The translations under genes and the position numbers were made by a program. Under the pieces are notes generated by a model. It was not told the DNA's origin, ran no database searches, and was given only the letters and a program-made list of their open reading frames with translations. From the NCBI GenBank assembly GCA_016648135.1, contig JADDOH010023632.1:124001-188000 (forward strand): a DNA stretch of 64,000 nt. Direction: 5' to 3'. Origin of the DNA: Agrypnia vestita (lineage: Eukaryota; Arthropoda; Insecta; Trichoptera; Phryganeidae). Positions 11,222-20,412 of this stretch are shown one piece after another; position 1 is the stretch's first letter; the number at the start of each line of letters is the position of its first letter.

Positions 11222-11283
11222 TACGACGATCCAAACACTGTACTAAAAATCTACGCGTGCGAAGCCGCGCGGGCACAGCTAGT

Positions 11284-12040
11284 TATATTATAATTTTTTT
11301 AATGAAATTCGACTTATGACGGAACCGAACCCTGTCAAAACTCGAGAAGTGACTTACTTTACATGACTATATATGCGTATCTTACAAATTCTTCATATAA
11401 AATGCCGATTTTTTTGATGATTTTGATGAGATGCTCTCACCCTCTCACATACCTTATTACACAGACCTCGTCTTAAAAAGGGGTAGTTTAATTACTTGGG
11501 AAAGCTTAAAGAAATAGAGACGAGCAGTTCAATTAAGTGAAAATGCTAAGTATAACACAATAAGCTGTGTTTTGTAGAAATGTTAGGTTAACGAGAAAAA
11601 TCAATTGATTTTATCTGCAACGCTGTCCGCACCTTCCCTTTCTTCGAGCACAGCCTCCGCGAACTCGGCTGATGTACGCAATGTCATTTGCGCCGTTATG
11701 CGGGCCGGGCGCTTCGGGGGCCGCGGCGGGAGCGTCGCCCCGGGGGTGCAAGGGTGCCCCAATGTCAGCAGCCCCCGCCAGGGTAGCTCGGGGTAACTCC
11801 GCATCCGAGGGTGCGCGACGCGGGAAGGCGTTTCGATAGCCGGGAACAGGTTTTTCTTCCAAATAGCGCGAAGCGGCCGAGACAAGTTTTGCGTATCGGT
11901 TATAGGATTCGAGGCGAGATATTTTAAATAAATTCTTTCGTTGCGTTCGTCAAGGCCTGTCGATTTAATATTAAAAATAAAACGTAGTACAGTCTCTTGT
12001 TATTTAAATATTTAATTATATATTATAAGACAACCTTATA
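11284..12040. other. AT-rich flanks around a GC-rich patch (11600-11890) with a 94-codon minus-strand frame
   Basis: The central 290 bases are strongly GC-rich with many CpG and contain a 94-codon minus-strand frame (11601-11885) rich in Pro, Arg and Ala. GC-rich DNA lacks stop codons, so the frame may be chance. No domain is recognised and two overlapping frames exist in the same patch. It may be a CpG-island-like regulatory patch or a 5' exon. Neither can be shown from the sequence alone. Confidence 0.3.
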
Positions 12041-12042
12041 AA

Positions 12043-12570
12043 CAGGGTTGGGGTTCAAAAAATGAATAACCTCGCAGGACTATATTCCTGCCTTGATTAT
12101 GAGTTGAAAACGTTCGAGCGGGCATGACCTATATCAATAGTTGTTTTGTTGTATTTTTTTCTCAATGGTTCTGACCAATTTTTTACAAAACGTTATATTG
12201 ATTACGAAAAATTCATTCGTTCCAATACAAGTTAAATGAAATGACAAAAACCCCGCTGAAATTACAATTGGAATGTCCTTCAATTGGAATTCGAAGGCTC
12301 CAATTGGAATGTTTTTCAATTGGAATTCGAAGGTTTTTATTATTTTATTTATCTTGTATTAAAGGGAATGAAATTTTCATATTCGATATAAAATACTGTA
12401 ATGATAGTCCAACGTTTTACAAAAAATAAGCCAGAAATATTGAAAAAAAAATGGAAAGTTTGATTTAGCATATCTCCATAAATATTGATTGGTTGCTTGA
12501 AAATTTTCAACTCACAATCAAGGCAGGAGTACAGTCCTGCGAGGTTATTAATGGTTTCCAAATAACCTTG
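12043..12570. mobile_element. Palindromic MITE, family P variant, copy 4
   Basis: The arms are AATAACCTCGCAGGACTATA near the left end and its mirror TACAGTCCTGCGAGGTTATT near the right. Further in, CTGCCTTGATTATGAGTTGA is mirrored by TTTTCAACTCACAATCAAGG. The right end CAAATAACCTTG is followed by TA. The inner text (CATATCTCCATAAATATTGA, AATGATAGTCCAACGTTTTAC) is shared with copies 1-3. The short minus- and plus-strand frames within are shadows of the arms. The centre holds repeats of CAATTGGAAT. Confidence 0.75.
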
Positions 12571-12579
12571 TATATGAGT

Positions 12580-12762
12580 AACTTGTCGGTGTAATGGTCA
12601 TGACCCTCGCCTAGTGATCTGGTGGTCGGTAGTTCGCGCCCCATTCCAGGACAACAGCAGTTAGTCCTATTTTCATAGCACAAGCATTTAGCTTTTTTTT
12701 AAAATGGCAAGAATATTGATGTGACACGTATTTCGTGTTAGAATCTCTATTTTATAAAATTG
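12580..12762 (+). mobile_element. tRNA-derived SINE, family F, copy 1
   Basis: A tRNA-like head (GTAATGGTCATGACCCTCGC) has a degraded B-box GTAGTTCGCGCC. It is followed by the family-specific body CTATTTTCATAGCACAAGC and the tail GATGTGACACGTATTTCGTG. The same three modules occur at 33958-34098, 37430-37610 and, on the minus strand, at 45098-45275. Confidence 0.75.
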
Positions 12763-12949
12763 TAATACCATCTTAATGTAACACACATACTTAATAGCGG
12801 TTCTAATACCAACCCCACTTGCTCACAGAATACTGCTTAAAGTCAAGGTTTCGACGTCTTACGAGAAACTTTTGTCAAAAATGGCGACGATTGCCAGAAA
12901 CTTCCAATTTGCTTTTTTTTTTGTTAAAGAATATATATTGTTCATTGTA

Positions 12950-13490
12950 ATTGTTAAGAATTGCCAAGACGAATCGGAAGGAGCTGGGGTGATTTTGACA
13001 AACTCAAACATATTTTCGACAACAAAGAGATCGCAATTGGCTTAAAAAGAAAATAATTTGAATCGTGCATACTGCCTGTGATGACGTATGGAGTGGAGAC
13101 GATGGCCCTTACAAAGAAAAGTGTAGAAAAGCTCAAATGCACGCATCGATCCATACTTGGCGTAAGAATTAGAAATGATGAAATTAGGCACAGAACTGGA
13201 GTAGTAGATATCATGGATCATGTAGTGATGCCAAAATAGCAATGGACAGGGCATATTGCAAGGCAGGACGGTACAAGATGGACTCCCAGAGTTCTGAAAT
13301 GGAGACCTTGGGAAAATAAAAAAGGCGTCGGAAGACCTCAAAAGAGATGGGCTGGCGATATAGCTGCTGGTGGGGGGGGGGGGGGGGGTGAAAAGACATG
13401 GCTACAAGTAGCAAACAATAGAGAAGGATGGAAGGGTATGGATGAGGCCTATATCCAGCAGTGGAGAGATGAAGACTGAGGAAGAAAAAT
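12950..13490 (+). pseudogene. RTE-type LINE, 3' end
   Basis: The plus-strand reading includes SWGDFDKLKHIFDNKEIAIG, LPVMTYGVETMALTKKSVE, a HRSILGVRIRNDEIRHRTGV block, WTGHIARQDG, and GRPQKRWAGDIA, the classic C-terminal tail of RTE-type endonuclease-RT proteins. It closes with AYIQQWRDED, derived from the usual 'tatatccagcagtgga' 3' end. At least two in-frame stops are present, and a run of 17 G at 13372-13388 disrupts the tail. The same family lies inverted at 14840-15410. Confidence 0.85.
13372..13388. repeat. Homopolymer run of 17 G
   Basis: Seventeen consecutive G lie inside the RTE tail just after the codons for AGDIAAGG. It may be a real expansion or an assembly artefact. Such runs are rare in AT-rich DNA. 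Confidence 0.9.
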
Positions 13491-13556
13491 AAAAAGATTG
13501 TAATTGTTGTTATACACATATATATATTAACGGGGCTAAAAAGAATCGCACACTTC

Positions 13557-14098
13557 TGTCACATGTCACAACAACACTAGCGAAGTTTCCAGAACGGCCT
13601 AGCGTAATCTATGGCTTTCGGGAAGCATTGAGAGAAGTATATATATACATATATATAGAGGCCTGGAAGCCACCAGAAAGTTCACCTAAACACTACTAAC
13701 GCCTAGAGGGTTCGATATCAGCATTAGATATAAATAAAACGCGCCCGGGAGTAGAGTTGTAGTTGTTTTTAGCACGCTTGACAGCGATAACCGAAGCGAA
13801 AGCAGCCGCGAGCTACGGGCCAGTGTAACAATAGAATAATAAATACGCCTGAGCGAATAATACGTGCGGAAATTGAATGGAATGTTCTAGTGAATAGTGA
13901 GTCAAGTGTTAAAGCGATTATAAAATATGTATTTACGAGTGAAAAATTTACGAAATGGTTTAATTTAGATAATAGCGTCAAATTAAATAGTGTTAAGTGA
14001 CCTGGTACGTTGGTTTAATTAATTAATCAGTAATTAATAAATCCGTTATGTAATTGTAGCCTTTTCATTAATTCCTCCCGTAGCCACGACACGCGACA
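13557..14098. mobile_element. Candidate solo LTR
   Basis: This 542-bp stretch starts TGTCACATGTCAC and ends CGACACGCGACA. Read from the other end it is TGTCGCGTGTCG, so the termini are matching short inverted repeats of TG..CA type. A TATA-like ATATAAATAA lies at about 13727, and AATAATAAATACG-like AT stretches follow about 120 bases later, as in an LTR promoter and polyadenylation region. No flanking 4-6 bp duplication and no coding region were found, so this is a moderate call. Confidence 0.4.
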
Positions 14099-14835
14099 AT
14101 ATTATTACGGAAATTTTAATAACGCACACTAACGTGGATTCCATTCGTGCACGGGGTCAGCTGGTAATCTATAACTAGAAATGTGAAAGTTGTTTTAAAC
14201 GACGGTCAACATTTTTTAAAATTAACATCGGACTTTATAATCTCTTGATTCCTACATAAATTACTAATGAGAAAAATAATCATTAACTAATTAGCGCGTT
14301 ATTACCACATTTATATTAAAAACATGTACATGTTTATTTATTTCTACTTTATCAGCAATGTCAAGGACAGGTGAGTATTAAATATCCAAGTCGCTTAAGG
14401 ATACGTAAATATATTATATCACAATAATAATTTTATACATATTACACCCACATAATTATATTGCACCTCACTTTATTTACGCATTTTCGATAATTCTTTG
14501 CCTTAATTGTATAAAAAATAAACTATCATGTAATTTTAAAAATGCGATAAATTGGTTTGTCCATATTTTTAGAATAAAAACTCACATTACTCAATTTTAA
14601 AAGCTGGTAAACAAAAATTATTTTTTATACAAATTTATGCAGCTTTTTCATTTTTAAATCATGTTTTATTTTTAAAAATCATCGATCTTTTTTCTACGTA
14701 GCTTTATATTTAACAATGCTTTTAATAATTCTAACATTCAGCACATTATTAGTATTTTTTATAAATATTTAATTTGGTTGTGATGTTTTTTTTTTGTGAA
14801 TGGTTTATCTAATATCTGTGAGAGATATACATAAA
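14099..14835. other. AT-rich stretch without a recognised feature
   Basis: No frame above 60 codons and no shared repeat. Long runs of A/T only. Confidence 0.4.
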
Positions 14836-14839
14836 TATG

Positions 14840-15410
14840 TGTTCTTCTTCTTCATCAGCCTTCGTCTCTTCGCTACTGGATATAGGCCTCTTCCTTCTCT
14901 TTTCATCCTTCCTTGTTGTTTGCTAATTGTAGCCATTTCTTTCGATATCATCGGTCCATCTCTTTTGAGGTCTTCCGGCGCCTCTTTCATTCTCCCAAGG
15001 ACTCCAATTCAGAATTCTGAGAGTCCACCTTCTGGCATCCTGCCTTATAACACGCCCTGCCTGTTGCAATTTTAGCTTCGCTACACGATCCACGGTATCC
15101 ACTTCTCTAGTTCTGCGTCTAATTCCATAATTTCTTATTCTATCTCTTAGGCTTACTCCAAGCGTGGATCTCTCCATGGATCGTTGCGTGCATTTGAGCT
15201 ATTCTATACTTTTCTTGGTAAGGGCCATCGTCTTCACTCCATACGTCATCACTGGCATTATGCACGATTCAAAGGCATTTCATTTTACGCTGATTGGGAT
15301 GTCTTTGTTCTCGAAAATATGTTTGAGTTTGCCAAAAGCAGCCCAGCTTATTCCTTTCGTCTTGGCAATTCTGCTGTTTGGAAGTCTTTCGCGGAAGTCT
15401 TATATTAAAT
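14840..15410 (-). pseudogene. RTE-type LINE, 3' end, inverted relative to 12950-13490
   Basis: The minus-strand frame at 14923-15177 reads STLGVSLRDRIRNYGIRRRT, then VDRVAKLKLQQAGRVIRQD, GRPQKRWTDDIERNG. These are the same blocks as in the copy at 12950-13490. Upstream (higher coordinates), SWAAFGKLKHIFENKDIPI and MPVMTYGVKTMALTKK are readable with one shift. The 3' end lies near 14840 with a GATGAAGAAGAAGAAC tail. The Helitron 3' terminus at 15412 abuts its truncated 5' end. Confidence 0.85.
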
Positions 15411-15472
15411 ACTAGCTGTGTCCGCGCAGCTTCGCACGCGTAGATTTTTTGTATACTGTTTGGATGGTCATA

Positions 15473-15521
15473 GAACTTTCGCGAACCTTCTAGAACATTC
15501 TCCTTCTAGAACTTTCAAGAA
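15473..15521. promoter_or_regulatory. Heat-shock-element array in Helitron H2 (3' block)
   Basis: On the plus strand, six phased units are at 15473 (GAA), 15478 (TTC), 15483 (GAA), 15488 (TTC), 15493 (GAA) and 15498 (TTC). Four more phased units are at 15504 (TTC), 15509 (GAA), 15514 (TTC) and 15519 (GAA). It corresponds to array 2 of copy H1. Confidence 0.65.
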
Positions 15522-15589
15522 ATTTATCGAATGTACAGGAACCTTCTAGACACACCGACACATTCCGCCACTCAGTTTAGAATCTTATA

Positions 15590-15658
15590 GAACTTTCGGG
15601 AATTTTCTAGAACCTTCTTCTTCCAGATCTTTCTAGAGCAGGTTTTTCCGGAACCTTC
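15590..15658. promoter_or_regulatory. Heat-shock-element array in Helitron H2 (5' block)
   Basis: Six phased units are at 15590 (GAA), 15595 (TTC), 15600 (GAA), 15605 (TTC), 15610 (GAA) and 15615 (TTC). Three more are at 15646 (TTC), 15651 (GAA) and 15656 (TTC). It corresponds to array 1 of copy H1. Confidence 0.65.
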
Positions 15659-15870
15659 TAGACTCACCGATAAAGCTCGGCGCGCCTATTTTGAAACAAT
15701 CTGAAGCATTTGCGGCCTTCCCACAACAAAACAATGTGCTAGAAAGCACATTTTCGTCACTCATTCCCACTATCCACCACCATAACCACCGGTGGGTGTT
15801 TGTGGCTGGTTGTGGAGAAAACTTGGCGGGTAGGGAAACACGGGTTTCTTTTTATATATATATATATTGA

Positions 15871-16195
15871 TTATGTATGTATACATTATGATTGCATTTG
15901 ATAAAAACGCAGTGATATCAAAATCGGCATGGCGCGCTCGCGAAGCGGCCGTTGTATAATTATCATCAAAACGAGGTATATTTAATCTTATAACGAGTAA
16001 ATTAATATTAATGTGCGCTGTTTGTTGGGGTTTAGGCCGAGGTCACTCTGTGATTTTATCAGCTGAATAACAGTCCGCTCACCATAATCAATGTTCGGAT
16101 AGGTCGGAACATGCGGTTGGACAGCTCTCACTGAGGAAAGCAAATGCTGGATATCGGCACATTGTCGTCGAGAGTTTTATTAAAAAAAATTTTTT
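15871..16195. other. Short AT-rich gap
   Basis: No feature recognised between the Helitron and the family C repeat. A small GC-richer spot (GGCGCGCTCGCGAAGCGG) lies near 15930. Confidence 0.35.
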
Positions 16196-16197
16196 TT

Positions 16198-16490
16198 TTA
16201 TTATACTCTCTTTTTCATTGAAACAGGTTTCGCGCCTACTCCACGCGTCAGGCTCGAATATTAAACAATATACAAATTGTTGAAATTTCTAAAAATCCAA
16301 AATTGTGCTATAATTATTAAAAAATTTTAAACGAAATTTTGTTAGATCATTTTTATCGTCGCCACGAGTCTGCCTGCAAAGTTTCAGCTCGATTGGATCA
16401 CGGGAAAAGGATTAAAAATCGATCCAAAGTTTTTTCGGCAGACAAGCCGACAAGCAGACGCTACGAGTTAAAATAAAAGTAGTAATAAAT
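16198..16490 (+). repeat. Dispersed repeat family C, copy 1
   Basis: The family core is GCCACGAGTCTGCCTGCAAA, then GTTTCAGCTCGATTGGATC, then a GATCCAAAGTTTTTTCG block and GCAGACG.CACGAGTTAA. It recurs at 37626-37990, 49404-49667 and 58541-59096. TCTGCTTGC and GCAAGCAGA form a stem around the core in the better copies. It is non-coding and its class is unknown. Confidence 0.75.
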
Positions 16491-16517
16491 CCAGTTTTAT
16501 TTGTTTAAAGTGCCTAT

Positions 16518-16603
16518 GGCCCGAATACGGAGACAATCCTTAATGATTTATTAATGAGGTTATTAATCTTTAAATCATTTATTATTGACTCTCTAGTCGG
16601 GCC
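16518..16603. mobile_element. MITE, PIF/Harbinger-like family D, copy 2
   Basis: Ends are GGCCCGAATACGGAGACAAT at the left and GACTCTCTAGTCGGGCC at the right. The 86-bp length equals copy 1. The flanks TAT and TAG could be a decayed 3-bp target duplication. Confidence 0.6.
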
Positions 16604-16644
16604 TAGGTATTATATATTAGTGTTCTGTGCCTGTTTCGCAAGAA

Positions 16645-16850
16645 TCAAACATAATGATTTCCTTGTCTGTCTGTCCATAACTTTGTGCAATGTCCGTAAT
16701 TTCGTTCGATTTTACTGATAAAAAGGTTGGATTAAACGGCCGGAGATGGGACTTGAACCCCGGGCCAGATAACCCGAACCGGCCGCTCTTCGCACGCTGC
16801 TAGCAAAGACACGAATTAATGTTCCGTCATTTTTGACGGGTTACGGCTAG
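16645..16850 (+). mobile_element. Non-autonomous Helitron, family B copy 1
   Basis: The element starts TCAAACATAATGATTTCC and ends with hairpin CCGTCATTTTTGACGG, then GTTACGGCTAG (CTAG at 16847-16850) and T. An internal block reads ACGGCCGGAGATGGGACTTG and AACCCCGGGCC, shared with the copies at 57554-57984 and 63103-63545. Length 206 bp, internally deleted relative to those. Confidence 0.85.
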
Positions 16851-17158
16851 TAGCTAGACTCCAGATGAAATTCGCTGAAAAAATACCTTACCCTGGCTAC
16901 GACACTGATTCCCACCCTTGTGCCAACCTGTACCGGCGTTTTTCCGAGTGGTAGCGACTGGAGTTTTAGTATACCAAACTCTGTTTTTTCCCGCTACTAT
17001 TTGAAATAATACCATGTATTCCAGGTGCCTGGGGTATTTCCTTTGCTTATTTCTTTGGCTATTCGTGACGATTTTACGCCAATTTGAACATACAGGAAGT
17101 GTGTGCATACCTACATAGGCCATGAAAATATAAATATATAATTAGGCAATAATTTATA
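16851..17158. other. Unrecognised 300-bp stretch with an 89-codon minus-strand frame
   Basis: The frame at 16854-17123 is basic (many Lys/Arg) with two Cys but has no known domain. It lies directly between a Helitron and the mariner, so it may be part of an older mobile element. Whether it is translated is unknown. Confidence 0.25.
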
Positions 17159-18421
17159 CATATGAAATTGGCGTTTAGTATGGGAGGAACATAAAGCCGA
17201 TTTTTTTTTATTATAATATATTTATTTAATCAAAGTATGCACCATTGCTATCTATGCACTTTTGCCATCTCATAGGTAGTTCATCGATCCCTTTACTAAA
17301 AAAACCATTCGGACGGGAATCAATAAAATCTTTGAAGGCGGTTTGGACTGCCCCATCGGAGTTGAATTTTTTCCTTTGCAAGAAGTTATCCAAATTTCGA
17401 AAAAAATGGTAATCTGTTGGGGCAAGGTCCGGAGAGTACGGTGGATGTCTTAGACATTCCAATTGAAGCTCCTCTAATTTGGTAGCCGTCTGTTGTGCAG
17501 TGTGTGGTCTAGCGTTATCATGAAGCAGCAGTGGCCTAGAGCGATTAACCAGCCTCGGTTGTTTAGCAGCTAGCTTTTCCATCATGGTTTGCAGTTGCTG
17601 ACAATAGACATCTGCCGTGTAATCGTCTGGCCAGATTTAAGAAAGCTATAGTGAACACACAGCACTAGTCCACCAAACGCTCACAAGGAACTTTTTGGAG
17701 TCAATTTCGCTTGGGGGCATGGTTTGGTTGGTTCGGCAGGGTTCAGCCATTGCGATGAGCGCTTCCGATTATCGTACAGGATCCACTTTTCATCACAGGT
17801 AATGATTCGATTTAAAATCCCTTCATTATTGTGCCAGTTGAGTAATGCAACGCAGCAGTCAACGCGCGTTTGTTGATTTGCTTCACTCAATTCGTGAGGT
17901 ACCCACCTTTCAAGCTTTTTCACCTTACCAATTTGCTTCAAGTGGATTAAAACAGTTTTATCACTAACACCGCAGCCTGCAGCTAACTCGGATGTGGTTT
18001 GCGATGGATCCGCTTCCACAATAGCCTTCAATTCTTCATTATCAACTTTGGTCTCCGGCCGTCCACGGGGCTTGTTCTGCAGGTCGAAATTTCCAGAACG
18101 AAAACGTTGGAACCAAAAACGCACTGTGTTTTCTTTTGCGGCACCGTCGCCATACACATCATTAATCCTTCGAGCCGTTTCTGCAGCACTGGTGCCACGG
18201 TGGAACTCGTACTCGTAAATAACGCGATATTTCAAGTTTTTAATTTTGTAAACTGAGTGACGCAAAGAAAAAAACAATTGAGGAAAAAACAAATGAATTA
18301 TAATTTTCAAAACACAAATACACGAGTAAATAGCTGTATAAATTTGGATTTGGAATTCCTAGCCAAAGAGAAGATATTTGAGATTAAATTTGCCAGTACG
18401 GCAAAACCTCAATTTCATATG
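17159..18421 (-). mobile_element. Complete mariner element (1263 bp)
   Basis: Both ends read CATATGAAATTG inward (17159 rightwards and 18421 leftwards), continuing imperfectly for about 28 bp. Each end is flanked by TA (17157-17158 and 18422-18423), the mariner target duplication. The length of 1263 bp is that of a full-size mariner. The transposase runs on the minus strand in two separate open frames, so the copy is non-autonomous. Confidence 0.95.
17226..18310 (-). pseudogene. Mariner transposase, frameshifted
   Basis: A DDD-family cut-and-paste transposase. The N-terminal frame (17681-18310, 209 codons) holds the helix-turn-helix DNA-binding region, with FWFQRFRSGNFDLQNKPRGR as linker. 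It reaches the first catalytic Asp in TCDEKWILYDN, and ends at a stop in the linker after KLTPK. The C-terminal frame (17226-17585, 119 codons) holds the second Asp in LLHDNARPH (residue 23) and the third in YSPDLAPTDYHFF (residue 58). The 34 residues between them give the mariner D34D signature. The roughly 100 bases between the frames still encode the expected SVWWT and HYSFLKSGQT blocks, but in different frames, so at least two small indels separate them. The similarity is to the cecropia/irritans groups found in moths and other insects. Confidence 0.95.
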
Positions 18422-18423
18422 TA

Positions 18424-18650
18424 AGGACCTAATATTTAACAAAAAATATTATAAAATTAACGCAAATCAACAAGTTCATTTTTTAAAACACAGTAGCATT
18501 TTGTCATACCTAACAAAAAATTAACAAGGAAAATAAAAAATACTTAAAATTGATAAATGAACATAAAACATTTGGATTTGACCGCATGGTCGCGCAGTCA
18601 CTTATATTTACTTCCATACTGTGTTTTATTGGCTTTGTAATTTGTTCGAA
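18424..18650. other. AT-rich gap, nothing recognised
   Basis: A short stretch between the mariner and the hAT fragment without frames or shared repeats. Confidence 0.35.
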
Positions 18651-18654
18651 TTTA

Positions 18655-18850
18655 CTTTTTTTCAAAAGGGAAGAATAATTTGGCCGCCTTCTCGGCGCCT
18701 AATCTATTTCTTATTTTGCTGTGCAACAAATTGGATGCCGAAAATATTCTTTCGACTCCGGCGGAAGAAGCAACTGTACTTAGCAGTTGCTTGATTATAT
18801 CAAATTCTTCTTCGGTTTTACATGTTTTAACATTATGTATTGCTACCCAC
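18655..18850 (-). pseudogene. hAT transposase C-terminal dimerisation fragment
   Basis: The minus strand encodes EEEFDIIKQLLSTVASSAGV, then ERIFSASNLLHSKIRNRLG and AEKAAKLFFPF. This is the hAT C-terminal dimerisation motif (PA/SSxxVERxFSxxxxLxxxxRNRL). Only about 60 residues remain. It is not the same family as the hAT at 27265-29749, whose equivalent block reads IPSERVFSVSGLVVNAKRSR. Confidence 0.8.
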
Positions 18851-20060
18851 CAACAGTAGGGGCGGTTTTCTGGATGAATTGTTTATCGACTACCTAATAC
18901 CCGTGAAAGACTCAACTTTTGCTGGGGGAAGTCCCTTAACACTATTTGGCTGATTTGGTTGTAGTAAAAACGTATTGATTTAAATAATTGATTATTTTTA
19001 AAAAATCACTTGATTTAATCGCGATTTATACCATCGCAACGCCGAGCAAATAAAAATAGGAAATCTACAATTATTATAGTGACAGACTTGACAGGTGACA
19101 TGTGCACAATATGTTAGGGGTGGATAATTTTTAAAAATTGCGGTCGTTAATATTCAATCTTTATATGAAAAACTAAATTGTTTCAGAGAAATAATAATTT
19201 TATTACTTACGGTTATTCAAGTATTTGGTTAATTACAATATTTGATATATTGCTTGGCGATAACGATATTATATTGAATTCAAAAAGTAGCCAGATTAGC
19301 AAAACCTTCGGGATTCTTCTTCTTTCAATTTTGAATAGAAAATATTTTTTACATTTTGTCGCGACAACAAAGTGCATGCATTTTTTTCAATACTCAAAAA
19401 TAAACTTGTGGAAAAACAATGCATTTCCACAAAGTAAACACCACTTTATTTATTTTCACAATAGTAATTAAACGTATTGAAACCAGCCGTTGAACCAGAA
19501 TTTATACCAAGAAATTTATATTAGTTCGTGTCCATATATTATGGTGGTTTGTGTGACAGACCTACCTAATACTAATGTGTCGAGGTCTATCATACTTGAC
19601 GAAATAATAATAATAATTCCGAGGTTGAACAATACATCTCGTATTTTCGAGGCTGAAAATAACGTCTCACAATTTTATATTAATCCTAAAAAATAAATTT
19701 CTTACGTCAGTCCATCCGCGTAGCAACATAAAATAATAATATATTAACAGTGGTCCGTGTTGCAAGGCAACATAAAACAAACAAAATCTGCTGTTAGTAT
19801 AAATTTATCATTTAAAAGTGTGAGTTTATCGCTTCAAACAAAGTAAATTAGTCTATATTATTGATGGATTTGGTGTTAACGTTGTAGAGATTATTCATGA
19901 TAATCATTAAGTTTAATACTTCACCCGTCGATGAGAGATGCTGTTTCTTTCTAAACTTAAGTAGTAAATATAAATATATTATTAAACTCATATAGAGGTA
20001 ACAAAGTTAATGTTTTTCACCTGATTTAAATTAGTCTATTCTGGTATAAAGCCATCACAT
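18851..20060. other. AT-rich stretch without a supported gene
   Basis: Frames of 97 and 68 codons (19178-19471, 19490-19696) are Asn/Ile/Phe-rich and have no domain. At 19865-19910 the text GGTGTTAACGTTGTAGAGAT resembles the Penelope tail start at 45350 (GGCATTAACGTTGTGCAGAT), so a trace of that family may be present. Confidence 0.35.
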
Positions 20061-20074
20061 TGCGGTTTGACATA

Positions 20075-20162
20075 TTAAATAAATTAAACACGGTAACTTA
20101 GAAAAAAAAAACACTATTTTAAAATAGTGGTTTTATACTTAGTTAACGTGTTTAATTTATTT
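20075..20162. repeat. Near-perfect inverted repeat of about 40-bp arms
   Basis: The left arm AATAAATTAAACACGGTAAC..AACACTATTTT is mirrored by AAAATAGTGGTTTT..GTTAACGTGTTTAATTTATT. The two halves meet near 20122 with almost no loop. AT-rich hairpin. No second copy was seen. Confidence 0.7.
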
Positions 20163-20412
20163 ATATTAGTCTAATTTAAAAAATTATTAAATGTACATAT
20201 TGATGTATTAGAAGAAATGTTTCTGTACAATCGGCAGTATCAATTTATTTTTGCCTTTTTAAATTTCTATAAATTCTATAAATACGGGGTATCCGTCTCG
20301 TAGCTAGGAGTAAGAAAACTTTGAGATTCTTCTTCATTCAATTTTGAATATAAAATATGGAGGTTTTAAAAGTAGAAAGAGTAAAAAAATTATAAAAAAT
20401 AAATTTACACTT

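Larger units (their letters stand above)
10805..11282 (+). mobile_element. Non-autonomous Helitron, family H copy 1, with heat-shock-element arrays
   Basis: The 3' end is typical of Helitrons: a hairpin CGTGCG-AAGC-CGCGCG at about 11255-11270, then GGCACAGCTAG ending in CTAG (11279-11282) followed by T. The body matches 15412-15870 (minus) and 53673-53994 (plus). It shares CCGCCAAGTTTTCTCCACAA and a G/T-rich part, then blocks built on TTCTAGAA. The 5' end with TC and the ATATAT run seen in copy 2 is missing here, so this copy is 5'-truncated or rearranged. The 78-codon frame inside is not supported as a gene. GAA/TTC arrays are listed separately. Confidence 0.8.
15412..15870 (-). mobile_element. 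Non-autonomous Helitron, family H copy 2, with heat-shock-element arrays
   Basis: This is the best-preserved copy. On the minus strand it begins TC (15869-15870) followed by AATATATATATATAAAAAG and AAACCCGTGTTTCCCTACCC. It ends with the hairpin GTGCGAAGCTGCGCGG region and CACAGCTAG, with CTAG complementary to 15412-15415 and a T beyond. Start with TC, end with hairpin plus CTRR and an A/T insertion site are the Helitron hallmarks. At 459 bp it has no coding capacity. It contains the same GAA/TTC arrays as copy 1. Confidence 0.85.

Noticed and set aside
13042..13519. Minus-strand frames of 86-102 codons
   Set aside because: They are antisense shadows of the plus-strand RTE fragment.
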